Origin: Sanderia malayensis
Lineage: Eukaryota > Cnidaria > Scyphozoa > Semaeostomeae > Pelagiidae
Direction of reading: 5' to 3'
DNA: 64,000 bases
Assembly: GCA_013076295.1 (NCBI GenBank)
Contig: RQOL01000811.1
Location: forward strand, 1-64,000
This document shows, piece by piece, positions 21,301 to 36,300 of the stretch. Every line of letters starts with the position of its first letter. The stretch's first letter is position 1. Position numbers and translations under genes: made by a program. The notes beneath the pieces were generated by a model. That model searched no databases. It saw only the letters and a list, made by a program, of their open reading frames with translations, and was not told the DNA's origin.

Positions 21301-24300
21301 GTCTAAGAATTTCAGCCAAGTTCTGAACAAAAATTAAAACTACAATTTATGAAACAGCATCGCAAATTAATTCAAAGAAATGACGTCTTAATTTGACAAA
21401 TTACAGTTAAACACATAAGTATATTTATGGTGCAGTATAATTTCGAAAACATTTGAGAATTTGTTCACCAGCAAAAAATGTAAATATTTTACCGCCTCCC
21501 AACACAAAATAAAATATCAAGAAACTTTGCTGACATATTTAGCAAAATCCCATAAATTTCAAACAAATACTTGAAATTACGCAACAGTTATGAACTTTTG
21601 AGTTTGAAACTATAAAAGTTGTTAAAGCTTTGTGCCAGAGTTCTTGACTAATGCTCTCCAAAAATCAACAAAAACTTGGCAAATTCAAAAGTTAGATAAA
21701 TGCATTTATTAGATTTAAAGCCGCAGTCCGTCAAAAACTTAAAACTTCCAAAACTTTAAATTCTTACTTCATCACTAAATTGATGATACAATTTTTTATC
21801 TAAGTATAAAAATAGCACAGAATTCCATAGAAAAATTATTTGGCTTCAAATGATATCAAGGAACCGTGAAATGAGAATTAGAACTAACAATGTTCTGATT
21901 TTGAAATTTGTACAAAACGGGCGCAATGTCAAAGTTTAATTCACAACGCATGAAACCAGCATTAACATTGAATATATGAAATGGTTGGAAAATTCAAAAT
22001 AGTTCTCGTTATATCTTATCATATATGTTTTCTTTACTTTTTTATGATTGCTATTATATTGTTTGTAATACATGAAATTGCAAGTCAAGACATAGAACTT
22101 TAAATGTTCAAACAAAACAAGGCTTCAAATTTCTCAGTTGTTGAATGAAATTTTCGGCGCCAATTACTCATCACATTTAAAACTCTATTTCTTGAACATT
22201 ATAATATTATGAAATTGAAGTTTCAAGTAATAAATTGATAAAATAATTAACCGCTTGGCAATATTAATCCACATATATGAAATAGACAGTGACAATACAA
22301 GTAATAATGTTCTTACCTTTTGCTTTAATTCAGCATTCACCAATGGACAATAACGTAACTCCATCACCATCAACCTCCGTTGCTCCATTTCAATCACTTT
22401 CTCCATCATCTCTTCAAATTCCTTCCCACCAACGCGAACATCAAGCAACTCAACCTCTTCTGCCAATCGAAATAGATTGGCGGCTGAGCTGACCTCCGAT
22501 TGGTCAATTCTCATTCGTTTCATTCCCAACCATTTCAATTTCATTGTTGTTGTTGATTCATTCGCATTGGTGGTGAGCAAAGGGACTTTGCATTTACGAA
22601 ACAAAACTTCCCCACAGAAAGCCACGTTGCGGTGGACCAACATTGACTGGGCCTCAGTAAAATTAATTATATTTTTCAACCGAACCCAGCCAATGTCGAT
22701 CCACGATGCGTATTTAAGGATTTCCATCTCTCTCAAATCATATATACGAAATTCAATCCCACTGAATGCATTCTTGATTTTAGAATATGCCACTTCATTT
22801 CCAGTCGCCAGCTTCAGAATGGATAACAAATTTGATTGGTCAAATGTGTTGAGCTCCACTTTAACATTTGAGCTTGGCTTTATTGACTTCAGCAGTTCTT
22901 CCAAGAATTTCACATCACGGACTTTGTCCCATGCAACAAAACAGTCGGCCAGAAATCTCACTTTCAACAGAACTTCATCATTTGGCAACTGTTGCAAGAT
23001 ATAATTAAATATCAATTATACTTGTATATGTAATACTATTCTATATAATAAACAATTACAAATATAATCAGGAGCATTGAATTTAAAATTACAAACCTGG
23101 CTCAAAATGTTACGGATTAAATTCTGTGCGTCCTTGTTTCTGATCATGCCATGTAAACGTGATTTTTTCAACTGATAAGAAATATAACAATAAATTATTA
23201 ATACACAAGACATATATGATTATTATCATCAACTTTAAATGGAAAATTACAAACCTTGTTTAAAGCGCGACGTACTATGTTACTTTCGGCTTCGTGTCTG
23301 ATTATTTCATCACCAAGGCGTGTTATCAACTGATAAGAAATATAGTAATAATCTATTATTTTAATACGTTATAATATATACTATAATTATCAGCCTTAAA
23401 ATTAAGTTCAGTAGCTTGTTTGGCATCAACAAGTTGTTTTAATACCTGATAAGAAATTTCCTCTTCGTCATCAAATGATAAAGTTTTCTCCATCAAACTG
23501 AATCGTACAAAACTGCACACAAAAGAAACAATTTCGTAGCGCTCCTCTGTTAATAGCTTCTTCAGTAACTCGTTTCTTTTTCCATCCAAATAGACGTGAA
23601 TAGACGCCAGGAACTCCATAATAGTTAGGTGTTTGAACATATATTTACTTATTTTTCCAGATTTGTGCCTTATTCCGAATAGAAACCCTTCAATAAACTT
23701 TTCATCTCTACACTCCAGCTCCGCCTCTTTGCAGATAATGCTTCCCGAGCTGTATAGCTTGAATGCCTGTCTACATATCGCCAGCAACAGCTCTGAATAA
23801 TGAGAAAAGATTTCCCATCCAACGGCTTTGTTGTCTGGTTTTTTGCGTTGGAAGTGCTGTTTCATCAGCAAAAATAACATCCAACAGTAAATACTTGTGT
23901 TGTTGGAAATAGATATGGCTTCTGTTGACAACATTGCAATACAACACAGTGTCGTCAAAAACTGCGGAATTGTTTTCATTACCGATATATTTTTTGACTT
24001 TTCAATTGCCTTATTGATTTTTTGTTCTGTTGATTGTTGATTCTCAGTCGCGGTTGTTGGTAATTTGTCAAATTTCTCAATAAATTCCTGAATTTGATTC
24101 TCATCAAGCCCAAGGATTTCCAACTTCTGGCACATCTCTTCGGTTTTATCCAGAAAGTGTCGACTATGCGGTCTTCCCAGAATCACAAAGTTTGATTCGG
24201 AAAATTTCTCAGTGAATGCTTGAATCAGGACATGTTTTTGAAGCTCATCGAGCCCATCAATGAGAAACAATGTAGCTTTATTATCTTCAATGGGGACATC

Positions 24301-27300
24301 TTTGAATTTCTCTTTCAAATATTTTTCAATTTTCTTAATTCCAATTTCTTTGTCACTTTTCTCAAGGAATTCATTCAACTCTCTGCATGTTATGTACAAC
24401 AGACACTTTACATGTCTGTACTTTTCATTGCATGACCAGTCGTAGGCAATTCTTTTCGCCAGAACAGACTTCCCAATTCCAGCTACTCCGCCGACAAAGA
24501 AAATTCGATGTTTATCATCCTTCAGCATATTTAACAGTTCCTCAACTTCAATAGTGTGAGTATGGTCTTTTAAAGACTCCATGTGTCTGGCCATTTCACC
24601 TTGGAAGCCATCATCGGCAGCTGGACTTCTCAACTCTTTACTTATACACAGATTTACTGCGAAATCTTTAATCTTTAATTTGAGTGGCGTGATATAACCA
24701 TCCTCCACACAATTCACTTCGTGTTTCGCACATTCTTTCCCATATCTCTTTTTTAATTCAGAAAAATCTACCAAAAATGAAAGATTTCTATAGCAATAAC
24801 TAAACAGCAGAATAAATCGCTTCAGATGGCTTTCATTCGCAAAATAATTTTCTAACAACTATAATTTTTTTCACTCAAAGACACGCTAATTCTCTCTCAT
24901 TTAGAAGTGAATGTTTTAAAATATAAAAACTCTTTATGTAACTGTCTTGACTTTTTACAACTCGCGGTTTAAGTCTTCAGTAAATTTTGAGCATATTTCT
25001 GTTAAAGAAATTCGCTATTGAAACCCGTTTGGTATTTTTACATTGTTGTGTAAATTTTCTTGCTCAGGCCTAGGGGCCACTTCTAGACGTCATTTTTTAT
25101 CAGGTGGTGCAATACATTTGCTCACTAAGTGTAGATGATATCACGTTTACAGGGGAACAACTTGGCAAAACATTGCTTTGCACCAGCATGTTACCGTTTT
25201 GAAAGAGACGAATGGTTTATCGATTGAAATTGATAAATATTGTTGCAAAATTATGTAGCGTGGCTGGGTAAAGCAGGTATAACTCAAGAGAACACAAGAT
25301 GTTGCTTGCTCGAGATCAATCATTCAACTAAAATACTATTATAATTTTACCTAAGTTAAAACAATCATAATATGACACATCAATCAAGAGTGACAGCAAC
25401 AACGGATATAACATAAACAAACGGCACGGTCACAAGTACATCACAGGAAAACAATATAACTAACACGAACATGATTCTACTTCTAATATTTTAACACAGA
25501 CATGACACAATTTATACTTACGCAAGCATAATATTACATCTTCCCCTCCCTTACATATTGAAAATCGGAAAAAGTATGCATGCATTAATGTGCCACAACA
25601 TTTCCAAAGCGAATGGGGGGATTAACGACCTGTCGGAGAAAAGGGGGTCGGTTGGGCCTGGCAGCACCACCTCCAATATCCCTTTGGTTCCCAGCTGCTG
25701 GATCGACCTCGGTCTCTACAGTTTCAGAAAGGGTAATGCCTGGGGTTTCTGGCCCTGGATGGACTGGGATACCTGGACTTAAGGGTAAGACACAGGGCTT
25801 CAAGAGATTATGATGCGCAACAAGAGATTTTCCCATGGACGATGTTAACCGGTAATTAACCCCATCTCTTGACTGTATTCTGTAAGGGCCAGTCCATCGT
25901 TTACCGAATTTCCAATGCTTGGGGCGCCAAAGCCAGACCATCTGTCCCGACTCAAAGGGCTGCCAGTTTCTCTTACTCTTGTTGTAGTACTGGGAAGCTT
26001 GCTTAGTTCTAGCATTGACTAAATTACGCTGTGCAAGTTGATTCGAGTGGCTAAGAGCTTTCCTCAATGACTGGCTATAATTTGACTGGCTGGTAGGATT
26101 TCGTAGGGGAACACCCAACTCAACTTCGATAGGCATTCGAGCTGGGCGTCCAAATACCATCTCATAAGGAGAAATACCTGTTGACTCGTGAACACTTGTG
26201 TTATTTGCGAAGACTGCTTGGGCTAGCCAATCATCCCAATCAACAGTATGTTCTGAAACAAAGCTAGATATGATACTTTGAAGGGTACGATTTTGTCTCT
26301 CTACAAGTCCATCACATTGAGGATGGTAGGCAGTGGTACGGGTTTTTTTGATGCCCATCAAACCATATATTTCATGCATTAGTATGCTATCAAAATTGCG
26401 ACCCTGGTCGGAATGGAGAACTGTAGGTGGGCCAAAACGAGAAAAAACATGAGACACAAGAATATTAGCTACAGTCGACGCTTTCTGATCGGGAGTAGGG
26501 AATGCTTCACACCATTTGGTGAAGTGGTCCATGAGCACAAGTATGTGTTTGTTTCCGCGTGATGTTTCCTTAATATGCCCCATATAGTCCATAGCCCAAA
26601 AAACAAATGGCTCACTAATCTGAATGGGTTGTAAAGAGGCCTTGGTGTTGTGTGGATTCTGCTTAATTTGGCTACATTCAGGACAGCTTTGAATAAATGA
26701 TTTAATTGATGCATGCATTTGAGGCCAAAAGAACCGCTCTTTAGCCCTGCAGATAGTGCGAATAATACCCATGTGACCCCCAGAAGTGCCACTGTGTAGA
26801 CTATGGAGGACACCATTTACTAAGTTTTGAGGCACAACAACAACATTATTGGGAAAAGAGCTATCAGGGTCTATTGATTTCATTAATAAGCCACGATCCA
26901 CAAAAGGTTGGTCCCAACAGGACCAATATGACGACAAGTGTTGATGTTTCGACCACACAAATGATGGGGGCCGAGGAAAGCCCTGTTCTTTCATTTCAAT
27001 GACCTTCAAAATATTGGGGTCTTGGTGTTGAGCGGTGTACAAATCTGTGTCTGGGATAAGACCAACAAAGCAGTTGACAGGGGTGTTCGTGGAATGGTTG
27101 GGTGGTTCAGAGGGAGTAGGGGAACATCTATGATTTAAGCGAGAGAGAGCGTCTGCATTTTGGTTTGAGGCCCCGGGACGGTGTGAAACAACAAAATCAA
27201 ATTCTTGGAGGGTCATAATCCATCTAGCGATTCTACCTTTAGCTTGGATGGAATGGAGCCACTTCAAAGCTCTATTATCAGTAATGAGTTGAAACTGACG

Positions 27301-30300
27301 GCCCAAAAGATATACACGAAAATGTTCAGTTGCAAACACAACAGCCAATGCTTCTTTCTCCATTGCTGTGTAATTTTGTTCTCGGCTTGTGAGAGTTCGA
27401 CTGGCATATGATATGACCCTTTCATGGCCTGAGTCATCAAGCTGGGTTAAGACAGCACCAAGCCCAACATCTGATGCGTCAGTTTGTAAAATGAAGGTCT
27501 TGTTCAAGCAAGGGTAGGCTAAAATAGGTGCTGAGCAGAGGCAGGTTTTGAGGGATTCAAATGCTTTTTGGGTGATATCTGTCCATAGAAATCGAGTAGC
27601 TTTTTTAGTGAGGGCCATTAGGGGAGAGGCAATGGTGGCAAATTCCGGTATAAACCGCCTGTAGTAGCCTGCAAGTCCCAGAAAAGATCGTAGCTCCTCC
27701 ACGGTAGAAGGGGCTGGGATGTCTTGAATTGCCTTAACCTTTTTGGGGTCAGTATGGATGCCGTCTTTAGAAATAGTATGCCCTAAATAAGCAACCTCGT
27801 GCGAGCCAAATGAACATTTGGAAGCTTTAACACGGATATTTTGCTCTCGAAAACGTTGCAAAACAGATTTCAAACGATCACAATGCTGGTTGATATCTTT
27901 GGAAAAAACAATTACGTCATCAAAATAGCACAAGCAAGTTTCGTAGGCGAGACCAGACAGGACAACACTTATGGCCCGTGAAAAGGTAGCCGGGGCAGTG
28001 GATAGACCATATGGCATGCGTAAAAATTCATATAAACCAGTAGGTGTCATGAAAGCTGTTTTCTCTCTATCTTCTGGGTCGACACTGACTTGCCAATACC
28101 CACTGCGAAGATCCAAGGTACTAAAGATGTTATACCCATTTAAGGCGTCCAGCAAGTCATCAATTCGAGGCAAGGGAATAGCGTCATGCTTAGTTACTAA
28201 ATTTAATTTTCGATAATCAATACAAAATCGATAAGACCCATCCTTTTTCTTGACAAGGACAATAGGAGAAGACCAGGGGCTTGTGCTAGGCTTGATAACA
28301 CCTTGAGTAAGCATATCATGAACTTGCTTGTCAACCTCACCTCTGTAGTGATAGGGGAGGCGTCGAGGGTGTTGGCGAATCGGAGGGGAATCACCTGTGT
28401 TTATCTTATGAGAAGTCACGGTAGTGTGGCCTAAGCCATTGTTAAACACATCTGGATATTCCAGTAAAGTCTGCAACAGATGATTACGATCATGGCTAGA
28501 TAAACTAGAGCTAACAGCTGTCTCTAATTCTTGCAATGTGCAAGGGTCCATGCTTGGCTGGCAAACACTAGCACAAATATTATCAACAGATGATCTCAGT
28601 CTAACTGGAAGAGATTCAACAACTGGAAGAAATTTGGCAACCTTCTGACCAGAATGTAATTCGACTGGAGACTCTGAGGAGTTCAAAACACGTACAAAGA
28701 CCTTACTATGGCTGGATTGATTCAAGGTTGATGCAATAATAAGGGGAGAATCATCTAAGCTACACACCATACCTAACTGTTCAGAATACCCTCGAGGTAA
28801 CTTAGCTTGTAAAATACACTCACTACGACCAGGGATGGAAAAACTATCAACAAGAGTGATGGTGACTGGCCCTTGGCTGGACGACTGGGCAAAGCCAGAA
28901 GGCGGACCCACCTGAGGAGAACTGGACAGGATCGAACAATTAGAGGAAGTTGAACCAGAAGGTGGGGCCCAAGGTATCAAGGGAGTACTGCCATGTGGCC
29001 CATTTAAGAAATAGGAATCCCCAGAATAAGCCAAGTGTAGTTGAAAGGCAACAATAAAATCCCATCCCAGAATGCATTGGAAGGGTTGTAGCATATTATT
29101 ACATACAAGAAATTTAAACTTAAATGCAAAATCACAACCAGGAAATGAGAACTGGAAGACCGCTGCACCTGCAGGTTGCGACGGTTGTCCAGTAATAGAT
29201 AAACAAGTGTTGGAACTACTTCCAAGTAACGGTGGGACAATGTTTTGCTGTATACAGCTCTGAAAAAGGCGTTGGAAAGCATCAAAACTCAAAATAGATT
29301 GCATTGACCCTGTGTCAACAAGAGCTGACAACTGTACACCAGTAAAACTACAAGAAACAAGGGGTTGGCAAGGAACTAGGGCACGTGGAGCAACAGAAGT
29401 AGTTCCAAAAGCAAAAGTAGTGGGATGCTCATCACTCCAACCTAATAGTGAGGCATCCCCTGAAAGTTTAAAGAAAACTTACGATCTGCTTGTTGAAGTA
29501 TATCAGATTTTGGCTGACATGAAGCAAAGTTATTGGCACAGTTCTGTGGATGATGGCCCCAGCCATTGCAAAGGGTACATTTCTGCGCTCTCTGACGTTT
29601 GTCGCAATTCCGGACGATATGACCAGGTTCACCACAGAAGAAACAGCGAACAGATGAAACAGGACGACGAGGAGGCATGACAGAAGATGGTTGACGAGCA
29701 GCTGATGACGAAATTGCAGCGATCAAGCTAGCTTGTCCTTCAGCGAGCTTCCTCAGTAGGCCAGCAACGTTATCCAGCTGTAATTGTTGTTGTTGTTGCT
29801 GCTGTGGTTGCTGTTGTTGGGACAGAGGTTGATCCGCCATGGCCAAGGGGTGAGTGGCAACAGCGGCACATGCAGTGGCAGGGCTGGTGGGCAACCGTTG
29901 GAGTGAACGAAACCGCTGAGCGAATGACGTCATTGTGGCCAAGGTTGGCGTAGGATCAGATTCCAACAACTTCAATTGTAGTTCTTCGGGCAACCCTTTA
30001 AAGAACTGCCGGCGTAGTAAGGCATCAAAAGCCGCTGCAGATAAATCCGGTTCAGCGTTCCGAAGTGATTCTTTCAAACGCCAAAGAAAGAGTGTGGGAT
30101 CTTCTGCGGGGCGAAGGCGATGGTCTTCAAACTCTCGATAATACCGCTCACGGTCAGTTGGAGGGCAAAAACACTTGTGCAGACTGGCGACCAAGCTGTC
30201 CAGAGATGTTTTATCCCCATCTGAGAGGGTTTCATAGTATGTGGCGGCCGGACCATCAAGAAAGGCTGGAAGCTTGAGGAGTTGCGCTTCGGTATTCCAT

Positions 30301-33300
30301 TTGTTAGCGGCAGCACATCGCTGAAACTGACGAATCCAGACACCAAAATCCCCAGAAGTAAAAGGAGTTGGTAAAATGCTTGAAGCCATACCTGTGCTCC
30401 TGTCACCAATTTGTAGCGTGGCTGGGTAAAGCAGGTATAACTCAAGAGAACACAAGATGTTGCTTGCTCGAGATCAATCATTAAAACTGAAATACTATTA
30501 TAAATTCGCATAAGTTAAAACAATCATAATATGACACATCAATCAATAGTGACAGCAACAACGGATATAACATAGACAAACGACACGGTCACAAGTACAT
30601 CACAGGAAAACAATATAACTAACACGAACATGATTCTACTTCTAATATATTAACACAGACATGATACAATTTATACTTACGCAAGCATAATATTACAATT
30701 ACAATGAAAAGAGTCAACAGAGTCGGAGATATTACGGTTGGCCACATAGACTATTTTTTAATAAGCAACCGCTCAATAAGCAACTAGGGCTGGAGTGACC
30801 CTAACATTAAGCAACTCGAGGGCTCAATTGAATTACTGTTAGCAACTAAGAATTCAAACGTCATTTATTTTGAAATGCTAAAACTGGGCACGAATGTTCA
30901 CTGTGCTGTTGAAGTTCTTGACTAACATGTTTACACTTACTGTCTCTTAAGTCTTGTGTTTTCGGTGTTACAGATGATGATTTTGACCCACGAACTTAGG
31001 AGTGGTACCCTGGGGCCAGGAGAGGTTGTTACAGGTACAAAACATTTTAAGCGACTTTTAAGCAACTTTGGGGGCTAAAATATCCAAAATTTTAAGCAAC
31101 TTTTAGGGCTGGACCAAAGTCTAGTTGCTTATTAAAAAAAAGTGTACCAAGAAATCTGTCTAGATTTGTATATTTATTTGTTCATGAGGGAGGATCAGTT
31201 ACTGGAACTGTTGCCAGTGTTACCCCCAGGCCTTCACCGATTCACGAAGGAGGAATAGAAATACCGAGTTTGATGCACTTCACTCATGAAAACAATGTTG
31301 TGTTAAAAAAATACCTAGTCAAGTAGCATATCCAAGTAGCTAGTCAAGCCCGATGTAAACATAGTTTCTTTTGTCTAAATATTTCTCACCTTTTGTAAGT
31401 AAATACCGCAGTAAAATGGGATATTTTTCATTAGTATAGTCTGTCTGATGAATGGGCAAGCATGAAACTCGGAGTAACAGAGAACTAAGTCTACTTTCTT
31501 GCTTCTACTCTAAAATATCAATTACAATTTTTTCTTTCCTTGATCTTTGTATAGCGTAAGTTTTTCTTTCCTTGAACTGATATGTGGGTCGTTGTTTAAC
31601 CACAATTGTTAGCTTGTATTGGACATCTATATGTTTACAGAATTGTTAAGTATAAGCGTGGTTGGCTGGTGCACCCGCTTGAAAGGGTGAAGGGGCGTGC
31701 CAATCCACGGTACGGGTCCCATGTGGATAAGAATGGAGCACCATGTCACCACGCTTGTTTTGATTATTATTGTAAACATAAATAGAGCAAATTAAGTAGA
31801 GAAGAGAAGAGAAAAACAGTCAGTCAACCTCAGAGAGTTAAAGAGAAAACAAATGGTACAGTGGTGTCCTTGGGCCAGCCGTAAAAGCTCGTTGTCTTTA
31901 TTGTGTCTAACCTTAGCGTACAGCACCATAGCAAACGAGACATTGCCTGCCGAACTTTTGACTACTGTCCCCAGCTCTGGGGTGTATTCATAAAAAAACA
32001 TCTCACGACAAAACACGGCCCTAAATGGCGTTAGAGCAGATTTTTTGGGGGGGGGGCGGAATTAGGACCGGCGTAAAAAGGGCCGATAGGGTATGGGATA
32101 TTCTCCCCATACGTCCGAATTAAAATAAAGCCTCAGAAATTTTGTAGACTTACCTTTATTTGAATTGCTTTTTGGTTCATTATTTTCAGCTCCTTTTTCA
32201 CAAGTTTTGTTTTCAGTATTTTTTGTTGCACCTGCAAAAAAATATATTTTTCAAGAAAAGATGTTATCAAAATCGAGAATAATCATCTGATGGGATGCCA
32301 GTCTACTTTGCAGGCATGTTTGACGGGATATTTAATAGGAAAAAAAAGTGATAGCAGAGGGACGCAAATGTAACGAGTCTATGTTACCATTTTTGGTTAA
32401 AGGGCCACTCTTCTAGAAAATGTCGCGTTTACGAAAAAGGTCTGGGTGATAAAACAACTGGCAAACGTTCCTAATATCAGTTTGTTTATCGTTTCCATCA
32501 GTTCTATAATCTATTTTATCAAGTTTTACAGTGGGCTTTGTTTTAACAAGTTAATTATGGATTATTTTTGTATTTGCTACTCGGGTTTTTGTCAAAGATG
32601 ATGAAATGCTAACTTGATGCGCTGTTAGAAATCTCTGTAACTCGAGTAGTTTGGTTGACATGACATGGAATTCTTGTTATAAATTCTATATCTTGGTAAT
32701 TACATTGAAGCCAGATGCAAAGTAAAGGTGTATATTATTGACAAAGTTAGGCAAATATATGATTATAACCAGAACACAAGGATGAAGCCCGACATTCTGC
32801 TGGAAAGTTTTCGTCGAATTCATTTTTAACTTGCGAAACCATACAATAATATTTTCACTCCAGGATTGGATTTTCTAGTTTTCAATACAGAAATGAGCAT
32901 AACTAAACTTGAAATATTACCAAGATATGTCCAGATGCTTGAAATACACATCAGATAAGACATAATATGGTTATCTTTATGCATAATTAGTCGAAACTAG
33001 AAATATTCTGCTGTGCCCTCGCCAGAACCTGCTAGGCCAAGTGATTTCGCAAACTTTAGCTGGCCAAATCGAATTTAAAACTTATCAATTTATAGATAAA
33101 AACTCAGGAATTTTCAATACTATCAATTCTATCGAAAGGGTGTTGAAATAGAGTTTGCTCCACTTTAGTTAGTTAGTTTAGTTGAATAGATTTCGAATTC
33201 ATATTGTTGTTTGAAACCATACCGCACCACTAAAAGCTCTATGTGAAACTCGCTCGGGACTACGACGTTGAGATCGAAAAACCCGTCTGCTTGCAGTATA

Positions 33301-36300
33301 AGCGTGAGCGCATCATCCTCATTTTTGTGAAAAAGCTCACGCTTTTCATGATAAGCGAGGCACCAACACCAACAGATTCCTTACATCCTGAACAAGTGCA
33401 TTTTTATGGAAAAAGCGCATTCAGTGGCGGCGCCAGGGGGGGAATGGGGGGACTAGTCCCCCCCCCACTTTTTCAGAAAGATGGTCTCTGAGATTCATGC
33501 AAATCCGATGAGAAAATTGGGGGGAGGTAGGCCTACGTTCTGTGAATTGTGTCGCAAGATTATTTCAATGTAAAACACAAAAGGGTTATTTCAATGTATG
33601 CAGAAAGAGAAGTCAAAGGATCCTAAGCCATTTTGAGACCTCAGAAATGACAAAATCCCGAGAGCTTCCGGGGGCTTCGCCCCCTGGACCCCTACCAGGG
33701 CACTGCCCTGGACCCGCTGGGGGGCTTACAGCGCCCCCAGACCCCCAGCTGTGTTAGGCAACGGCCTCCGGCCATTGCGTGCGTGCCTTCGGCACATCAT
33801 GTTTCCCTACAACAGCAAGACATAATTTTTTAAAAGTTCTTGCCCGCCCGGGAAAAAATCCCCCACTTTTTTGAGCTGGCGCCGCCACTGGCGCATTTAG
33901 ATCCTGGACAAGTGCATTTTTATGGAATGTTATGATCAAGATGCAAAATATTCAGTAAAAAAAAGTAATGAAAGTATTATAATCATATGTAAAGTAAACA
34001 CGGAATGACCAAGAACATTTTCAAGCGCAGTTCTCGCACCTGTCAAATGAATAGCTGTATTTATTACTTGAAGTATACCCTCGCCTTAATTGCAATCTAC
34101 TTAATGGAAACTACTTTTAATAAAATCATTTTACTTCCAATAAGATTCTCCTCTAATATTTTGGCCTAGTGATGAGAAAATACTGGTGAACAAGACAACA
34201 TTGTTTGGGGGGTGAGTGGGGTTGGCATTCCGTTCACAGGGAACAAAGTGTGCACAAACATAGCATTATCCAATGACATTTTCAGGTGTCCCAGGGAGTT
34301 CTGTCACTTATTGTAGTTTTGAATTGCTGATGAATAGCTACCTAACGTCACGTTATGGTGGACTAAAGTCAAAAAATCAAATGAAAAGATGCAGCTATCC
34401 TCATATAGTTGCATAAATGGGTACTGGGCTGCTAATGGGTCGTCATATTACATGGGTACCCATCTCACTCTAGTTGTATATACGGAGGAGTTGTATAAAA
34501 GAGATGAAAACATCACGGTTACATTTGAGAAAAAGAACTACGAGCAAGAACCTTCAATAATCAAGGAAGAAGTTGAAAAGGCGGTAAAAGAGCTAACAAA
34601 CGGTAAGTCCCCAGGGATTGATGAAATACCAATCGAACTCTTCAAGAAACTAAATGAAGAAGGAATATTCGTGCTAACCAGGATATGTCAACTGATATGG
34701 AAAACCGGCACATGGCCGAAGCAATGGAAACGATCAATATATATACCGATACCGAAGAGCGGAGACAACCGGATATTTGCAAACAACAGAACAATCGCAC
34801 TCATATCTCATGCTAGCAAAGTGTTCCTTAAGATCATACAACATCGACTGCAAACACAAGTGGAAAGAGAAATGTCAATAGAACAAGCTGGATTCAGGAC
34901 GGGACGAGGCACAAGAGATCAAATAGCGAATTTAAGGTGGATTATGGAGCTTGCGAAGGAATACCAGCAGCCAGTTTACATGTGCTTCATTGACTACAGT
35001 AAAGCGTTTGATTGCGTTAATCACAGTATCATGTGGAATGTAATGCGCGAGATGGGAATACCAGAGCATATAGTTCAACTCATTGAAAACTTGTATGACA
35101 AACAGGAGGCACAAGTAAGAACGGAACACGGAGATACAGAAACCTTTGGAATTGGAAAAGGAGTGAGGCAAGGCTGCATTTTCTCACCGTTCCTATTTAA
35201 CTTGTACAGTGAATCCATCATGAGGAAAGCGAACTTAGACGAAATGAATATGGGCATCAGAATCGGAGGGAGAAGGATTAACAATCTTAGATATGCGGAC
35301 GATACCACCCTAACAGCGACGTCTAAGGATGAACTTGAATACTTGATCACACAAGTGAAAGAGAAAAGTGCGGAACGGGGATTATATCTTAACTTGAAGA
35401 AAACGAAAGTTATGGCCACAGAACAAATCAACGAATTTAAACTGGGAGATGACAACATTGAAATCGTTAGCAACTTCGTATTTTGGGGTTCAAAATTTGA
35501 GGATAATGGAACATGCCGTTGCGAAATTACTAGGCGGTTGAATTTAGGTAGGGCAGCAATGACGGGTCTCGCAAAAATTTGGAAAGACAAGAACATAACC
35601 ACCAGTACCAAAACTAAAGTTGTGGAAACATTGGTATTTCCTGTTGTCATGTACGGGTGCGAGTCATGGACATTGAGGAAGGTAGAAAGGAAAAAAGCTG
35701 GACAGTTTCGAGGTGTGGTGCTGGAGAAGAATGCTGAAAGTACTCTGGACAGCGAGGCGCACAAATAAATCTATTCTTGAGGAGGTGCATCCGATATTTC
35801 CGTTTGAAGCGGTGATAATGAAGCAAAAACTCTCATACTTTGGGCACATTATGAGGACAGAGAACAGTCTAGAAAAGTGTATGATGCTGGGAATGTGTGA
35901 AGGCAAAAGAAGGAGAGGCAGACCCGCGGCTCGTTGGATGGACGAAATAAAGACGGCAACGAAGTTATCGATGCTAGAGTTAAGGGAAGTCACCAGGAAC
36001 CGAGAAGCGTGGAGGGCAAGAGTCAGGGCCATCAACAAAAGTTGGAGTCGACTTGATGGGACAGGATAGAAGAACAAAGTATCTGAGTGAATATAAAATC
36101 TGTTGCAGCAAACCAAATTTTCTCAATCAAAAACTTCAGGCAACGTTTAATATTTTCTCGCAAATTAAATTTCTGATGATTTGTGCAAATTAAGTGAATG
36201 ACAAACATACTACAAAGATATTACTGAATGGCGAACATATGACGAAATACTAAGATATTTTTCCTTCCTTTTAAAATGTTTTTTGGAGTTCCTAAAATAT

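Larger units (their letters stand above)
25250..30701 (-). mobile_element. Intact Ty3-type LTR retrotransposon in the NLR intron
   Basis: LTRs at 25254-25538 and 30412-30697 (TGTAGCG...ATTACA), flanked by the 4-bp duplication ATTA (25250-25253, 30698-30701). On the minus strand a primer-binding site TGGTGACAGGAGC lies two to four bases inside the 5' LTR (about 30397-30409). A polypurine tract AAGGGAGGGGAAGA (25539-25552) abuts the 3' LTR. By eye the LTRs differ at about 15 positions of 286, so insertion was fairly recent. It is oriented with the host gene. Confidence 0.95.

Noticed and set aside
24768..24858. Start of the NACHT ORF at the Met codon at 24858
   Set aside because: The acceptor at 24768 matches the phase-1 donor of the preceding exon, while the longer reading has no compatible acceptor in phase.
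31661..31760. Possible tRNA gene or SINE
   Set aside because: A weak B-box-like word only; no tRNA cloverleaf could be drawn, and the ends are a short palindrome.
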